In this document: positions 36,460-47,847 of the stretch, piece by piece
How the letters are laid out: every line of letters begins with the position of its first letter
Position numbering within the stretch: the stretch's first letter is position 1
Source of the DNA: Globodera rostochiensis
Lineage: Eukaryota; Nematoda; Chromadorea; Rhabditida; Heteroderidae
Direction: 5' to 3'
NCBI GenBank assembly: GCA_018350325.1
Contig: JAEVLN010000007.1
Coordinates: forward strand, 3,267,804 to 3,331,803
Length of the DNA: 64,000 bases
Position numbers and translations under genes: made by a program
Notes under the pieces: model-generated
What the model was told of the DNA's origin: nothing
What the model saw: the letters and a program-made list of their open reading frames with translations, nothing else
Database searches by the model: none

Positions 36460-38190
36460 CAAATACTAAATGATCGAAAATACTATCAACAAAAAAAATC
36501 AAATCACATAGGTCTCACTAACTAACTAAGCATTGTCATCGCCACTCTGGTGATCTGGTCCCGGTTTCTGGGCACTTAATCGGACAATATATGCCCCAAG
36601 AAGACATAATATCACAAACATAACGGCACATCCAACCAAATTGTATAAAGCGAACGGATTGCTCTTGCCCAAATTGGTGATCTCGAAAATGCCAAATCCT
36701 GCGGCAATCAATGCACACAGGACGATAATGTTGAATTTTATGGGATGCTTTTTTAAGGGGTTGCGCTTTTGTCTTCTTGTCATTTGACTAATTTTGTTTG
36801 CATCAGAAGGCGATGGAGGATTCGCTAAAATTATTTATAATGAATATAAAAAACAAGAAAATAATCGCATTTTCATCATGGTGTTTGGCTGGCAATTAAA
36901 AGAAATTAATAGAATTTTATTAAATTTTTAACAATCTTTGCCTGAAAAATGTTTAAAAAAAATAAATTGTTGCTTAACCTTTAACAAATTCGTAAAACTT
37001 TTGGGTGCCCAAAGCAAAGTGTTCCATAATTTGTGCCACCTTCTTTTTGTTACTGTCATTCAAAAATACATTTATGGCAATTTGTTGTTGAATATATTTG
37101 AAAATTTTTGGCTCAGAACTCAAATTTTCAAACAAATTTATTGCAATATTTTCAACATCTTCCGGTTCCATCAATTCGTCCAACTTTTCGCCATTTTGCA
37201 ATGTTTGACAGAAATTTATTCGTAGTTCATCTATTTTTTCGAATAAATTTCTATCAAATATTTGGTTTTTACTATTTTCAAATTTTTGACTACACAAAAA
37301 TCCAAAAAAAATTTTTGGTAGCGCTTTTGTTATATCAAATTGGCGAACTTCCCCAACAGTTAAATTGGATACAATTTTTGCTGAATTTTGCAATTCTTTT
37401 AAACAGGCTGACCAATCTAAACATTGTATTTATTATAGTTATTCAAATATTAATATGAGAAACCTTTTTTGCATTTTGTCTCAGAAGGGTTTATTGCAAT
37501 GTTTTCATTCAATTTTGCAAAATATTTCTCATTAGTCGTAATCGACGCTAAAGTGATTTTCAATTTGATTTTAAACAAGCTTTTTAATCGTAAATATAAA
37601 AATAATTAAGAAATCTTTTAATTTTCAACCTTTTTCATATTCAGCTTTTGCCACGGTTTGATGACTTGACGCCAAGAAAACGGCAACTATCAAATAGTTA
37701 GATAATTTCAGGTTGAATTTTAAGGAATTCATCATTAATTGCTAAATATTTTAATTTAATATCTCAATTTTCACCTTTAAATCATCTAATTATGTATATA
37801 ATACCAGGCAAAAAAATGCCACCAATCGATAAACGTAAAAACACGTCTACATTGTAAAATATATGCCATTGATATTGAATTTATATTATTAAGTCTTTTT
37901 CATGTAAATATTTGTTTCAAATTGTGAAGGAGAAATATTATACCAGAATTGGGAAATCGGAAATCTAATTTGCCGTGTTCTGGCCTAATGGCAAAATTTG
38001 GATTGTTATACCTATTTTCTACAATTTTTTATTTATTTATTTTAATAATTTTTCATTATACACATTCCATCAGTTTTTGTATTCATATTCATCAGTCCAA
38101 ATCGTTTTTGTTGTCGTGTTCAGAAATGGACAAGTGTAATTGTTGATCAGTCAGAAAATGATCTGATCCATTCGATTGAAAACCAGAAAT
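36460..38190. repeat. Palindrome 2, left arm
   Basis: Near-identical inverted copy of 45,258-47,170, covering a whole four-exon gene plus flanks (for example CACATAGGTCTCACTAACTA at 36,508 and its complement at 47,101). Homology ends within TTCGATTGAAAACCAG near 38,190. Differences in the coding part are few, so the duplication is recent or homogenised. Confidence 0.93.
36526..37735 (-). CDS. Unknown secreted/membrane protein, copy A
   Basis: Four exons (37630-37735, 37464-37547, 36979-37416, 36526-36824) give 308 aa, or 307 from the second of two adjacent ATGs. The order is a signal peptide (NYLIVAVFLASSHQTVAKA), a mainly helical, acidic region with few cysteines (EKYFAKLNENIAI, DWSACLKELQNS, FFGFLCSQKFEN, NFCQTLQNGEKLDELMEPED, SNKKKVAQIMEHFALG), a basic linker (MTRRQKRNPLKKHPIKF), then two transmembrane helices (IIVLCALIAAGFGIFEI and LVGCAVMFVILCLLGAYIV) and a short polar tail. 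I do not recognise the family. All introns are GT-AG and all exons match copy B in length. It differs from copy B at a few residues (TVGEV versus TVREV; ALIAAG versus ALIVAG). Confidence 0.85.
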
Positions 38191-38220
38191 CCCAATTGCA
38201 ATGGATCTCATAGTTTGGAC

Positions 38221-38449
38221 TAGGGTGGCACAGGACCGGGACCAGTAGTGAAATGGTCAATTTTTTCCATGAGGTACTGAAATTTCAGTCCCGGTTTTTC
38301 AAAATTCCTTTAAAATCCCACTATAAAAGTCCCGATTTTTACAAAATGATTTTTTTTTGTTTTTGTCCAGTAGTCCCGGTTTTTTTGACCGGGACCAAAT
38401 TTAGTCCCGGTCCCGGTTTTTCCAAAAGTCCCGGCCCCGTGCCACCCTA
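38221..38449. mobile_element. hAT-like MITE with 8-bp target duplication
   Basis: 229 bp starting TAGGGTGGCACAGGACCGGG and ending in CCGTGCCACCCTA. It is flanked on both sides by GTTTGGAC (38,213-38,220 and 38,450-38,457). The 8-bp duplication and TAGGGTGGC end are typical of hAT transposons. The interior is made of GTCCCGGTTTTT words and has no coding capacity. Confidence 0.85.
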
Positions 38450-38459
38450 GTTTGGACCA

Positions 38460-40054
38460 ATTCTTCTTCATCCTCTGCAACTCAGAAGGAGAGGGGAGGA
38501 GGAACACCGCGAAGCAATACATACATTTCAGTCAAAATCAGGAATAGAAATTTTCAAAAAATTTAAAAGTCTTAACATAAAATAGAGTTATGATTAAAAA
38601 AGTGAAAATGGATTACCAAACCAAAGGGTCCCCCCTTTTGGAATCTGATCAAATAATTTTTATTACAAATTTTATTGAAATGAATTTATTTTGTAATTTT
38701 AATGATGCGGGAAGTATTTTATAGAATTAAAATCACTATTTTCGATTTTTTAAAAATATTTTTTTGTGGAAATTCAGACATTATTTTTTTGGGTGGATGA
38801 AATCACAGATTGTTTCAAAAAATCATAACTTTGTTCAGTGTTGAGTGATCCTAATTAATTTAGTGTCATAAAATACAAAAAAATCAGTAGAATTTAACTT
38901 TCAATAATATTATATGAATCTTGGTATCATTTTATATTAATATAAAAGATTTAGGCGATTCGACTTAACAAAAAAAGTTATGACTCAGCGCGACAAGTTG
39001 GCACAAAAAGAAGAAGCGATTTTCACACGTTTTAATGTATAAATTTTTTGAGAAAAAACGATTCGATTAGCTTTTGCTTAATCACGGGTTAACGCCACGG
39101 GATCCGTCGGGATTTTCTCGGGATTCCGCGCGGGATCCCAGACGAGTTTGAATTCACCGGACTCTTGTGCATATCTTCGCAATTCACAGTGAACAAAAAA
39201 AAAGACATTTTGGTACCCTTCGAAGGCTCGGAATGAGAAAAAGCATTTTGCAAGCAAAAGTTAAGCGAATAGACAAATATTTAAAAAGTTGAGGCCTTGA
39301 AAAGTTTGTGTTAATTTGCTAATTTTGAATACACAAGAATGGAGTTTGATTTTATTCTGATCAGATCATGATCGGATCTCACTAGCCTTTAAGAGTTGAT
39401 CATTCATCTTGCTAACTGTGATCCCTTACCCTTATTTTTACGCTAACGGTTTACGGGGTAAATTCTAAACACGAATTTGAAGAAAATGAATTGATTTTTC
39501 AAATTTTAAAACATTTTGCAAAATGAAATTAGCCTAAGGTGGGGCCTCTTGGATGCAATAGAACTGAATTCGTTGTCGAGAGCCTTTTGTTGTAGACACA
39601 TTAAACGCATGTTGAGAGACACTAATAATACAATATAACCAAAACTTAAATCCTATTTTTTTTTCTGAAAATAAAATGTTTGAACCTCTAACAGAACCTA
39701 TAAGCTGTTTTGTTAGCAACAAATTGGCGGCAAAAAACGTCCCTTTCCCGGCGGCACCGATAGGCGCCGTCGGGAATAATTTTCAAAGATTTAACTTTAA
39801 CTTGTACAAATAAAGGAGCACTATTTTCGGCAAATCCCCATTTTTCCCTCAAAAAATAAACAATTTTTTCACAAAGTTCAAAATGATGGCAAAATTGTGG
39901 TGGGAGGGGGGCGGGGTGTGTGGAAAGGTGGCAAAAAAAAGTGGCAAATTTCCAAAATAGTGGCATTTGCCACAAACGGATTAGCATAGAAAACGTCACT
40001 TTCCAATTATGCAAAATTTGAAATTCCAACTAAAAATGATTGCATAGGGAGTAC

Positions 40055-40085
<31 letters not shown>

Positions 40086-40916
40086 GCATGTCCATCTAAA
40101 CACGACAAATGCACATTATCACAAAACCCGATGGATGTTTAACGTAAAATCATCCATCCCTTCCCACACTTCCATTGGACACACCACCCAAACAAACATA
40201 CGACGGCCACTCTATTTGTCCAATTTGAACTCAAAGAAATATTTATTTTTATCTAAATCAGCGCTTTTTCTTAAAGATGCCCTCGGGGGCTTTAATTTTT
40301 TTTGTTGTAAAATTTTCTGTTTAGTTTTACGTATTCTGATTTTAAAAAGGCTTTATTTGTCCAATTTGAAGTCAAAGAAATATTTATTATCTAAATCACG
40401 CTTTTCTTAAACATGCCCTCGGGCTTTAATTTTTTTTTGTTGTAAAATTTTCTGTTTAGTTTACGATTTATCGTATTCTGATTTTAAAAAGGCGCGCCGA
40501 TTTTTTGCAACCAGAATTCTGATCTTCTGGTTTTTAAAAAGGCGACCAGAGCACATCCCTAACCCTAATACCAGCCACTCGCAGCCAGAGCTGGGCCAGC
40601 GCGAACAACTCTTTTTTAAAAATCATTTAAACGGGAAACGGGACAGTAAGGAAAGCAATCATGTGCCAATTACGGTCAGAGATGGGAATTGTAGACGACG
40701 CATTTGCGCAGTAGCAAATTAAAAAAAAAGAGTTTTTAAATATTTTTTTGCCACCAAAAGGGCTAGAAAATGGTTTTCGGGTTGTTTTATTAGATGCCAA
40801 AACGAAAATGCCGTCTAAAAATATCACTGAAAATCTTTAACGTTTTTTTTCTTTTAATAAGGCTTTAGGACCAAAAAAGTGCGTTTTTCCTTCTTGCCCT
40901 TAACCCATAAATTACA
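38460..40916. other. Palindrome 2 loop, left part: no gene
   Basis: No supported gene. 39,730-39,780 holds the GGCACCGATAGGCGCCGTCGG repeat. 40,235-40,500 has two tandem imperfect copies of a stretch with TTGTCCAATTTGAACTCAAA and CCCTCGGGGGCTTTAATTTT, about 150 bp apart. Confidence 0.45.
40056..40085. repeat. (ATC)n microsatellite
   Basis: Ten consecutive ATC/CAT triplets. A second triplet run, (ATT)n, lies in the intron at 41,532-41,556. Confidence 0.9.
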
Positions 40917-42294
40917 ATGTTCAAATTGCTCCGTTTCCACTTGCTGCTGCTGAGCATCACTTGTGCCGTTATGGAGCCGATGTTGGTCAATGCCAACAGC
41001 GACAACGGCATGGATGAGCAGGAGGAGCGTGACCTAATAATTAAAGATAGAAGTGCGAAATATATTTTATTTGTTTAAGCTGCTTGCGATTGTCCTGTTG
41101 TGAAAATTGAAGTTTGGGTCTTGGCACTGAGACACTTTTATTCTCAATCAAACGGGAATTTCAAGTCTTGCGCATCTCGGCCCAGGAATGTTTTGGGTCT
41201 GAAAAATGCAATTAGGATTTCGAATCAACTTTATTTGGCGTTCAGTCCTTACCAGGGATGCTGACCGGATTCCAAGACATTCTTGAGTCCGGAATTCCGG
41301 TTTCGGGCTTTTTTGGCATCCGGTTACATCCCTAGTCCATCTGCTCGGGAATGTGTTGGGTTTGAGGGACGACAAACTTGGGCCCTAGGTCAATTATCTA
41401 AAAGTCCTGGGTATTTTCTCGGTCCCGGCCAAACCATGGGATTTGTGATTTTCCACCAATCACAGTTCGGGTTTTTGGTGCAACACAATTTTTCAAACAC
41501 ATCGATATGATGAGTTTACATCACATCAACCCATATTATTATTATTATTATTATTCATAGAATGCAGAGCGTTTAAGGCGGAGAAGTGCAAATGCGGCAA
41601 GTACAAATGCCAAGAAATGATCGGATTTATTGCGGGCACCTGTTGCATTGACGGATATATGTTGGGATGTTGCGGAAAATTGGTAAGTTTGTGTGGGGGT
41701 GTGCCGTGGACGTCGTATCGTTCAAAACTAGATTAGAACGGGATCGGGACTGATACTGAGAAGTCTCCAATTAGGGACTGAATTTCCTCCTTATAAAATC
41801 CCGAATTATTTCAAATCTTTGTTTTTGACCGTAGTCCCGGGGTTTTTTGACCGGGATTTGATTAATTTTCCCCCTTATAAAATCCCGTTTTTTTTAATTT
41901 TCTCAATCCCGATCACGGTTTTTCCCAAAATCCCGATCCCGTCCTACTCTATTCAAAACACAACAATTGCTTCTTTTTTTTGTTGCAAAAATTCATCCGT
42001 TTTTCTTAGCTCGTTCCCCCCGGCTGCACATCGGCTGCTAAGCGTTGCCCGTGCGGCTTTGGCACGTGCATTCCGCATCCGGGACGAGTGCCGGACGCTT
42101 GTTGCGGCGCTGATCATTCGTGGGAATGTTGCGAAAGAGTGGGTTTTAAAAGAAAATCGACATTTTTTGCAATATTTTTTATTTAACTTCCGAGAGGACT
42201 TATGGTTTATGGCTCGGCAGTGTCTCACGCGTTCGGCTGGGCCAAGAAATGCATCATTGGTACCTATTTAATGCATAAAACCACCCGTATTTAA
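40917..42294 (+). CDS. Cysteine-rich secreted protein, unknown
   Basis: Four exons (40917-41052, 41561-41682, 42010-42142, 42197-42294) join in frame to 162 aa. The first exon encodes a signal peptide (FKLLRFHLLLLSITCAV) and an acidic pro-like stretch (SDNGMDEQEERDLIIKD). The mature part is cysteine-dense, about 17 Cys with four CC pairs: KCKCGKYKC, GTCCIDGYMLGCCGKL, CTSAAKRCPCGFGTC, RVPDACCGADHSWECCE. It ends GSAVSHAFGWAKKCIIGTYL. Small, secreted and Cys-rich fits a disulphide-stabilised extracellular protein; in a plant-parasitic nematode that is a candidate effector or cuticle/defence protein, which is inference only. The last junction (GTGG|GTTTTA to CGAGAG|GACTT) is my choice among three phases. 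A hAT-like MITE sits in intron 2. Confidence 0.75.
41253..41335. mobile_element. Very small terminal-inverted-repeat element in an intron
   Basis: Starts CAGGGATGCTGACCGGATTC and ends CATCCGGTTACATCCCTA, so about 80 bp is one imperfect inverted repeat. It lies inside intron 1 of the Cys-rich gene. Confidence 0.5.
41729..41951. mobile_element. hAT-like MITE with 8-bp target duplication
   Basis: 223 bp with ends TAGATTAGAACGGGATCGGG and CCCGATCCCGTCCTACTCTA. Flanks TTCAAAAC (41,721-41,728) and TTCAAAAC (41,952-41,959) form an exact 8-bp duplication. It is the same family as 38,221-38,449 and lies in intron 2 of the Cys-rich gene. Confidence 0.88.
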
Positions 42295-42519
42295 CAACGA
42301 TCAATCGATCCAAAACTCTTTTTTCAACAAACTAAATCACTCAAAATTATGGTGGCATTTGCAGAAAAATGCCAACCTTTGTCAAGTCTTCATGCTATTT
42401 TTTTAGCGTTTGTGGTGATGTTCAATTTGCTTATGCAACATAATCATCTGCCCATTTTTGGCAGTGGCTGCTAATGGAATAATATAAAATGGTGATCAGA
42501 CGGCGGATTTTGAAACATT

Positions 42520-42605
42520 TTTGCATTTGTGACTGATCAAATGCGTTTTTCAATAAACCAACAATTGAATGTAAAGATTTTTTAAATATGATAAATGTTC
42601 GATTT
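42520..42605. repeat. Fragment repeated at 45,165-45,242
   Basis: ACTGATCAAATGCG, AACAATTGAATGTAAA and ATGATAAATGTTCG occur in the same order and orientation at 45.17-45.24 kb, about 2.6 kb downstream, where they are part of an open - strand frame. Confidence 0.65.
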
Positions 42606-43043
42606 TCAAAGCTTTGCGAAAAAGCTTTAAATCTACTTAATTAAACGTTAAAAGAAGAAAAAAATTAAGTATTACGCAAAAAATCAGCCCATTCGGACAA
42701 ATTCACCTTCACGGATTTGTACTGTTTTTGAGAGTCAAGATCTTTAATAATAAAATGTACTTTTTTTAAAGATTTGTACTTTATTTGGGGTTATACAAAA
42801 CAAACAGTGCATTTTTGCTCTGAGCCAGGGGTTCGAGCCCGGTAGACTGCAAGGATTTCTGCTGTAATTCTCTTTTTTTTTGCATTGACATAAGGCTCCA
42901 AAGCTCAAACTCATTTTGGGCCAAATCTTAATTTTTTAACCTTCAAGAGGCTAGAAAACAAAAAATGAGCGTTACAATCAAATTTCACACGTTAAAAAAT
43001 GTTGGCCATATGCCAATTTAATTGCTATTTCCTGCGTTAATTT

Positions 43044-43153
43044 TAGAGCCCGGTCGAGACGAGATCTCGTCTCGAGGATCTCGAAAAATCTCGTCTCGAC
43101 ATCTCGAAAAATCTCGACTCGAGATCTCGCTCGAAGCTCAAGTCCGGGCTCTA
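43044..43153. mobile_element. Small hAT-like MITE of TCTCG type
   Basis: 110 bp with ends TAGAGCCCGGTCGAG and AGTCCGGGCTCTA, interior of GATCTCGTCTCGA words. Flanks GTTAATTT and GTTAAGTT form a 7/8 target duplication. Confidence 0.7.
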
Positions 43154-43597
43154 GTTAAGTTATGTGTTCCATCTATTTTGGTTTGTTACACGACATTTAC
43201 TTATTTCTTTTTGAACTATTGATCAGGGATGGACGAAATTCGTATTCCGTTTTCTGTTTTTCCGTTCAAAATTTAAAAAAATAATTAATTAATATTTCAA
43301 AATATTTATTAAATAAATTATTTTTAAAAAAAAATTTTTTTTATTTTATTTGAAAATTTTTCCGTTTTCCGTTAAAAAATATATTTCCGCCGTTTTTTGT
43401 ATTGATCACTTTTTGTGTCGGTCTCCCTCCCTCGCCTTTTTATTCATTTTATTTTGTGATTCAATTGATTTGATTTAATTTCTTAATTTTATTTAATTTC
43501 TTTTCTTTTCTTTAAAAGTTATTACTTGTTGTTCTGTATTCAAATTAACTTAATAAAATTTCTGTTAATAATATTCTGCTATTTTTAATATTTTAAG

Positions 43598-44847
43598 CCA
43601 GAATCGAAAGAATTGAAGGCGATCAAAGAATTGCACCATCTTGTGACAACAAAAATTCGGTGCTTTATCGAGACACGTCATACATCTCGAAATTAAACAT
43701 TTTGCAGTCGCGAAAGATTATCAGGAAGTGAGTTATTAGTGTTAAATTAATTTTTTAGATTTTTTTTTTATTTTGTAAAAATAAATCTAAGTTTTTAATT
43801 CTTTTGTTGATTTTTTATGGTAAATTTATTCGTGCTTTTCCATTAACTGGGAGATAGTAAGTGAAAAATGGGAGTTCAGGTCAATAACGGGGAAAACAAA
43901 AAAAAGTATAATAAGTAGGGGCCGTATTTCAAGTTCTTACATGTTTTTTTGCGAATAGGGTTAGACGAGGGAAACCCGTAAATATTTTTGAATTATAGCG
44001 ACTTTTTTCACTATAAATTAATATTTCTCCATTTTCCATAATAAATCCTTTGTCATTCCCAAAAATCTGGAAAATTCAAACTATTTTTGCTTATGAGTTC
44101 AATTTTAGCCACTATTTCGCTACTTTTTCTCAACTATTTAGTTAACTATTTCAGGATTTTTCTAAACTAAAAATCATCAAAAAATCGGTCCAAAAGGCGG
44201 ACAGTATTAATATCCGGGTTTTGATTTTTTATTCTTGTGTGAAGAAACGACATTGAGTCCATAAATTTAGGCATTATTAAGACTAAAAATTTATATTCAA
44301 AATTTAAAATACTGTAACTAAATTTTTCAGAGAGTCAGAGAGAGTTTGGTTAAACATTTTGGCTTTTAGTCAGAGTGGTCAAACCGTTAAAAATTGGTTG
44401 ATGTTATAAATTTTGGTACACACTGTATTTCATGTAGCTACTTATCTAAACATTTTGACTACTATTTATATAAATTCTTATGCAAAAGGTATTTTTCCGC
44501 CTAATAATTATTTTTCTTAGTCCTATTCCTAAAAATAGCCGGGCGGGCTTTTTCCGGGCGAATATTTTTTGATTTTTTAGCCGGACAAAAGCATTTTAAA
44601 ACAAATGATTAATGTTGACTAAATAAAAGCATTTTTAAGCACTTCTGACTAAATCAGCATATGTTGTGCCAAAACTAAAAACAAGTAAGTAATATTTTAC
44701 TTCAGGTTTAAAATGCAATAATTAAATTTCAATTCTTATTTTCTCCTACACCCGTTTTTTTTAATTTTTAGGTTTTCAAATTTGAAAGATGAACGACAAT
44801 TTGCCAGCAATTGCCCTGGCTACAAATATTTGACGTCAATCAAATAA
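43598..44847 (+). CDS. 3' exons of an unidentified gene
   Basis: Two exons join in phase. 43598-43727 (RIERIEGDQRIAPSCDNKNS ... ILQSRKIIRK) has a GTGAGT donor. 44772-44847 (FSNLKDERQFASNCPGYKYL, then TSIK-stop) has a TTTTTAG acceptor. The product is charged, with two cysteines. The upstream part, including the start, is not found, so the function is unknown. The intron is 1,044 nt and contains no other exon that I recognise. Confidence 0.5.
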
Positions 44848-45125
44848 ATATCGTTGTCGCGCGTTACCGCGATGACCAGTACGAAAATAAAGGTAGAATC
44901 TTTAAACAATGCCATTTTAAATTGTAAAAATTAGAGTACACCCTAAAAAGACAAACTTTTAAAAAGGGCATATCGAACCCGTGTTATAAACTTAATCTAC
45001 GGAAGTTATTAACTCATATTTTTTATCAAAGAAATGGCATGCCGACAATTCAAACCAGCCACTTGTTACAGCAGAATTCTGACCCTTTAAACGTCGCTGA
45101 TCCCAATCAAAAAGGACTCTTTTCT

Positions 45126-45407
45126 TTATGATGTTTTTTGTTTTTTATTCGAATCGATTTTTATATTTGTGAACTGATCAAATGCGTTTTCGAATAAATC
45201 AACAATTGAATGTAAACCATTTTTGTGTATGATAAATGTTTGACCCTCCCCACGCAACTGGTTTTCAATCGAATGGACCAGATCATTTTCTGACTGATCA
45301 ACAATTATCTCATCACTTGTCCATTTTTGAACACGACAACAAAAACGATTGGACTGATGAATATGAATACAAAAACGGATGGAATGTGTATAATGAAAAA
45401 ACCTCAA
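45126..45407 (-). CDS. Possible exon or gene fragment, unknown
   Basis: An open frame whose middle looks protein-like: WTSDEIIVDQSENDLVHSIE, QTFIIHKNGLHSIVDLFENA. The acidic part lies in palindrome 2; the other arm (38.1-38.19 kb) keeps VDQSENDLIHSIENQ. The C-terminal part is duplicated near 42.55 kb in broken form. There is no clear start or splice site. It is probably a fragment of a gene split by the rearrangements. Confidence 0.35.
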   Translation of the reverse strand: MRFFHYTHSIRFCIHIHQSNRFCCRVQKWTSDEIIVDQSENDLVHSIENQLRGEGQTFIIHKNGLHSIVDLFENAFDQFTNIKIDSNKKQKTS

Positions 45408-47170
45408 TCATCGCTCCCCCACCCTCGTTGGACGCGAATTTTCATGGTTTAGATTTCATACCGTCGAGTTACAATTTTCTGAAAAATATTTAGTTCTTTT
45501 GTGTTTGGGCTCTAAACAAACAGGCTATATTTTTGAAAAATATTTTTTGGTAATTAAAATTTCAAAGAAATAAAAAATTGTAGAAAATAGGTATAACAAT
45601 CCAAATTTTGCCATTAGCAAAACAACTGAACGAAGTCGTAAGAAGGGTAGCGTGGCCAGAACACGGCAAAATAGATTTCCGATTTCCCAATTCTGGTATA
45701 ATATTTCTCCTTCACAATTTGAAACAAATATTTACATGAAAAAGACTTAATAATATAAATTCAATATCATGGCATATATTTTACAATGTAGACGTGTTTT
45801 TTACGTTTATCGATTGGTGGCATTTTTTTGCCTGGTATTATATACATATTTAAAGGTGAAAATTGAGATATTAAATTAAAATATTTAGCAATTAATGATG
45901 AATTCCTTAAAATTCAACCTGAAATTATCTAACTATTTGATAGTTGCCGTTTTCTTGGCGTCAAGTCATCAAACCGTGGCAAAAGCTGAATATGAAAAAG
46001 GTTGAAAATTAAAAGATTTCTTAATTATTTTTACATTTACGATTAAAAAGCTTGTTTAAAATCAAATTGAAAAAACTTTAGCGTCGATTACGACTAATGA
46101 GAAATATTTTGCAAAATTGAATGAAAACATTGCAATAAACCCTTCTGAGACAAAATGCCAAAAAGGTTTCTCATATTAATATTTGAATAACTATAATAAA
46201 TACAATGTTTAGATTGGTCAGCCTGTTTAAAAGAATTGCAAAATTCAGCAAAAATTGTATCCAATTTAACTGTTCGGGAAGTTCGCCAATTTGATATAAC
46301 AAAAGCGCTACCAAAAATTTTTTTTGGATTTTTGTGTAGTCAAAAATTTGAAAATAGTAAAAACCAAATATTTGATAGAAATTTATTCGAAAAAATAGAT
46401 GAACTACGAATAAATTTCTGTCAAACATTGCAAAATGGCGAAAAGTTGGACGAATTGATGGAACCGGAAGATGTTGAAAATATTGCAATAAATTTGTTTG
46501 AAAATTTGAGTTCTGAGCCAAAAATTTTCAAATATATTCAACAACAAATTGCCATAAATGTATTTTTGAATGACAGTAACAAAAAGAAGGTGGCACAAAT
46601 TATGGAACACTTTGCTTTGGGCACCCAAAAGTTTTACGAATTTGTTAAAGGTTAAGCAACAATTTATTTTTTTTAAACATTTTTCAGGCAAAGATTGTTA
46701 AAAATTTAATAAAATTCTATTAATTTCTTTTAATTGCCAGCCAAACACCATGATGAAAATGCGATTATTTTCTTGTTTTTTATATTCATTATAAATAATT
46801 TTAGCGAATCTTCCATCGCCTTCTGATGCAAACAAAATTAGTCAAATGACAAGAAGACAAAAGCGCAACCCCTTAAAAAAGCATCCCATAAAATTCAACA
46901 TTATCGTTCTGTGTGCATTGATTGTCGCAGGATTTGGCATTTTCGAGATCACCAATTTGGGCAAGAGCAATCCGTTCGCTTTATACAATTTGGTTGGATG
47001 TGCCGTTATGTTTGTGATATTATGTCTTCTTGGGGCATATATTGTCCGATTAAGTGCCCAGAAACCGGGACCAGATCACCAGAGTGGCGATGACAATGCT
47101 TAGTTAGTTAGTGAGACCTATGTGATTTGATTGTTTTTTGTTGATAGTATCTTCGATCATTTAGTATTTT
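45258..47170. repeat. Palindrome 2, right arm
   Basis: Inverted match of 36,460-38,190. It is about 180 bp longer, owing to extra sequence around 45,420-45,530 and 45,625-45,655. Beyond this arm the similarity continues as phosphatase copy 2, matching copy 3 beyond the left arm. The original duplicated block was therefore larger (about 35.0-38.2 versus 45.3-51.0 kb). Confidence 0.92.
45895..47103 (+). CDS. Unknown secreted/membrane protein, copy B
   Basis: Exons 45895-46000, 46082-46165, 46213-46650 and 46805-47103 give 308 aa. Two consecutive ATGs begin it, in frame. Architecture is the same as copy A: signal peptide, acidic helical domain of about 190 residues with conserved cysteines (DWSACLKELQ, GFLCSQKF, INFCQTLQN, ETKCQK), a basic RRQKRNPLKK linker, two adjacent TM helices, and the tail RLSAQKPGPDHQSGDDNA. 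The signal peptide predicts the large domain is lumenal or extracellular. The two helices would make a hairpin, returning the tail to the same side. Intact coding in both copies over a shared 1.2 kb suggests both may be expressed. Confidence 0.87.
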
Positions 47171-47847
47171 GGTAGGTATTAATTGTTTTTTTTAAATATT
47201 TGAGAAAAATTGTATTTTAAGTCATTATAATTAATTGTACTATAAATAGGAACCGGCTTTTTAGATTATAAAAAGAAGCTTTGGTGCCTTCCAAATGGGG
47301 TCGGGAAAATAAAAATTAAAAAAAGGAATTCAAAATGGGTGTGTAAGCTTGTCAGTACTTTTTTTTATTCACAATTTAATCAAAACTAAAATATTAAACA
47401 TTTTAATAAAAGCAAAGCAATGAAAAATTGAAAATATTAAGCATTTTATAATTTGCCTTCTTGGGCAGAATTGAATTTCAAAAGAGCAAAAAATCCGAAT
47501 TTTGCGCCAGGAAACTCAGGATTGGCTCTACATACCAGGGATGGGAATCGCTATCGCTATCGCGCGATATATATCGCATTTATCGCCTTTTTTGGGCATA
47601 TCGTCTATCGCATATCGCTAATTCGATATTTGCATATTTACAAATTTTTAATCCTTTTCAGAAGGTTGATTCAAACAATGTTAATTGCATTTTAAATATT
47701 TTATCTATGTACTGAAAGAAGACAACGTAGGGGCGAAAAAGGAAGACAATTTTTGAATTTTTTGAAATTTTTAAACAGTAAAATGAAAATGGCATTATTT
47801 ATGATGAAATATTCCGCGTCGTTTTTGATTTAAAATGGCCACTTTTT
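47171..47847. other. Intergenic; TATCG-rich palindromic repeat
   Basis: No gene. 47,535-47,640 is built from TATCGC/CGATAT words after a CAGGGATGGGAATCGC start, again like a decayed hAT-type MITE. Confidence 0.5.

Noticed and set aside
37108..37458. Antisense open frames inside the palindrome arms (also 46,171-46,521)
   Set aside because: Shadows of exon 3 of the signal-peptide/two-TM gene; they cross its introns.
39688..40029. 113-codon open frame (-)
   Set aside because: Spans a dispersed repeat (GGCACCGATAGGCGCC) and is low in coding character.
42815..42865. GGTTCGAGCCC, resembling a tRNA B box
   Set aside because: No A box at the proper distance upstream and no cloverleaf by eye.
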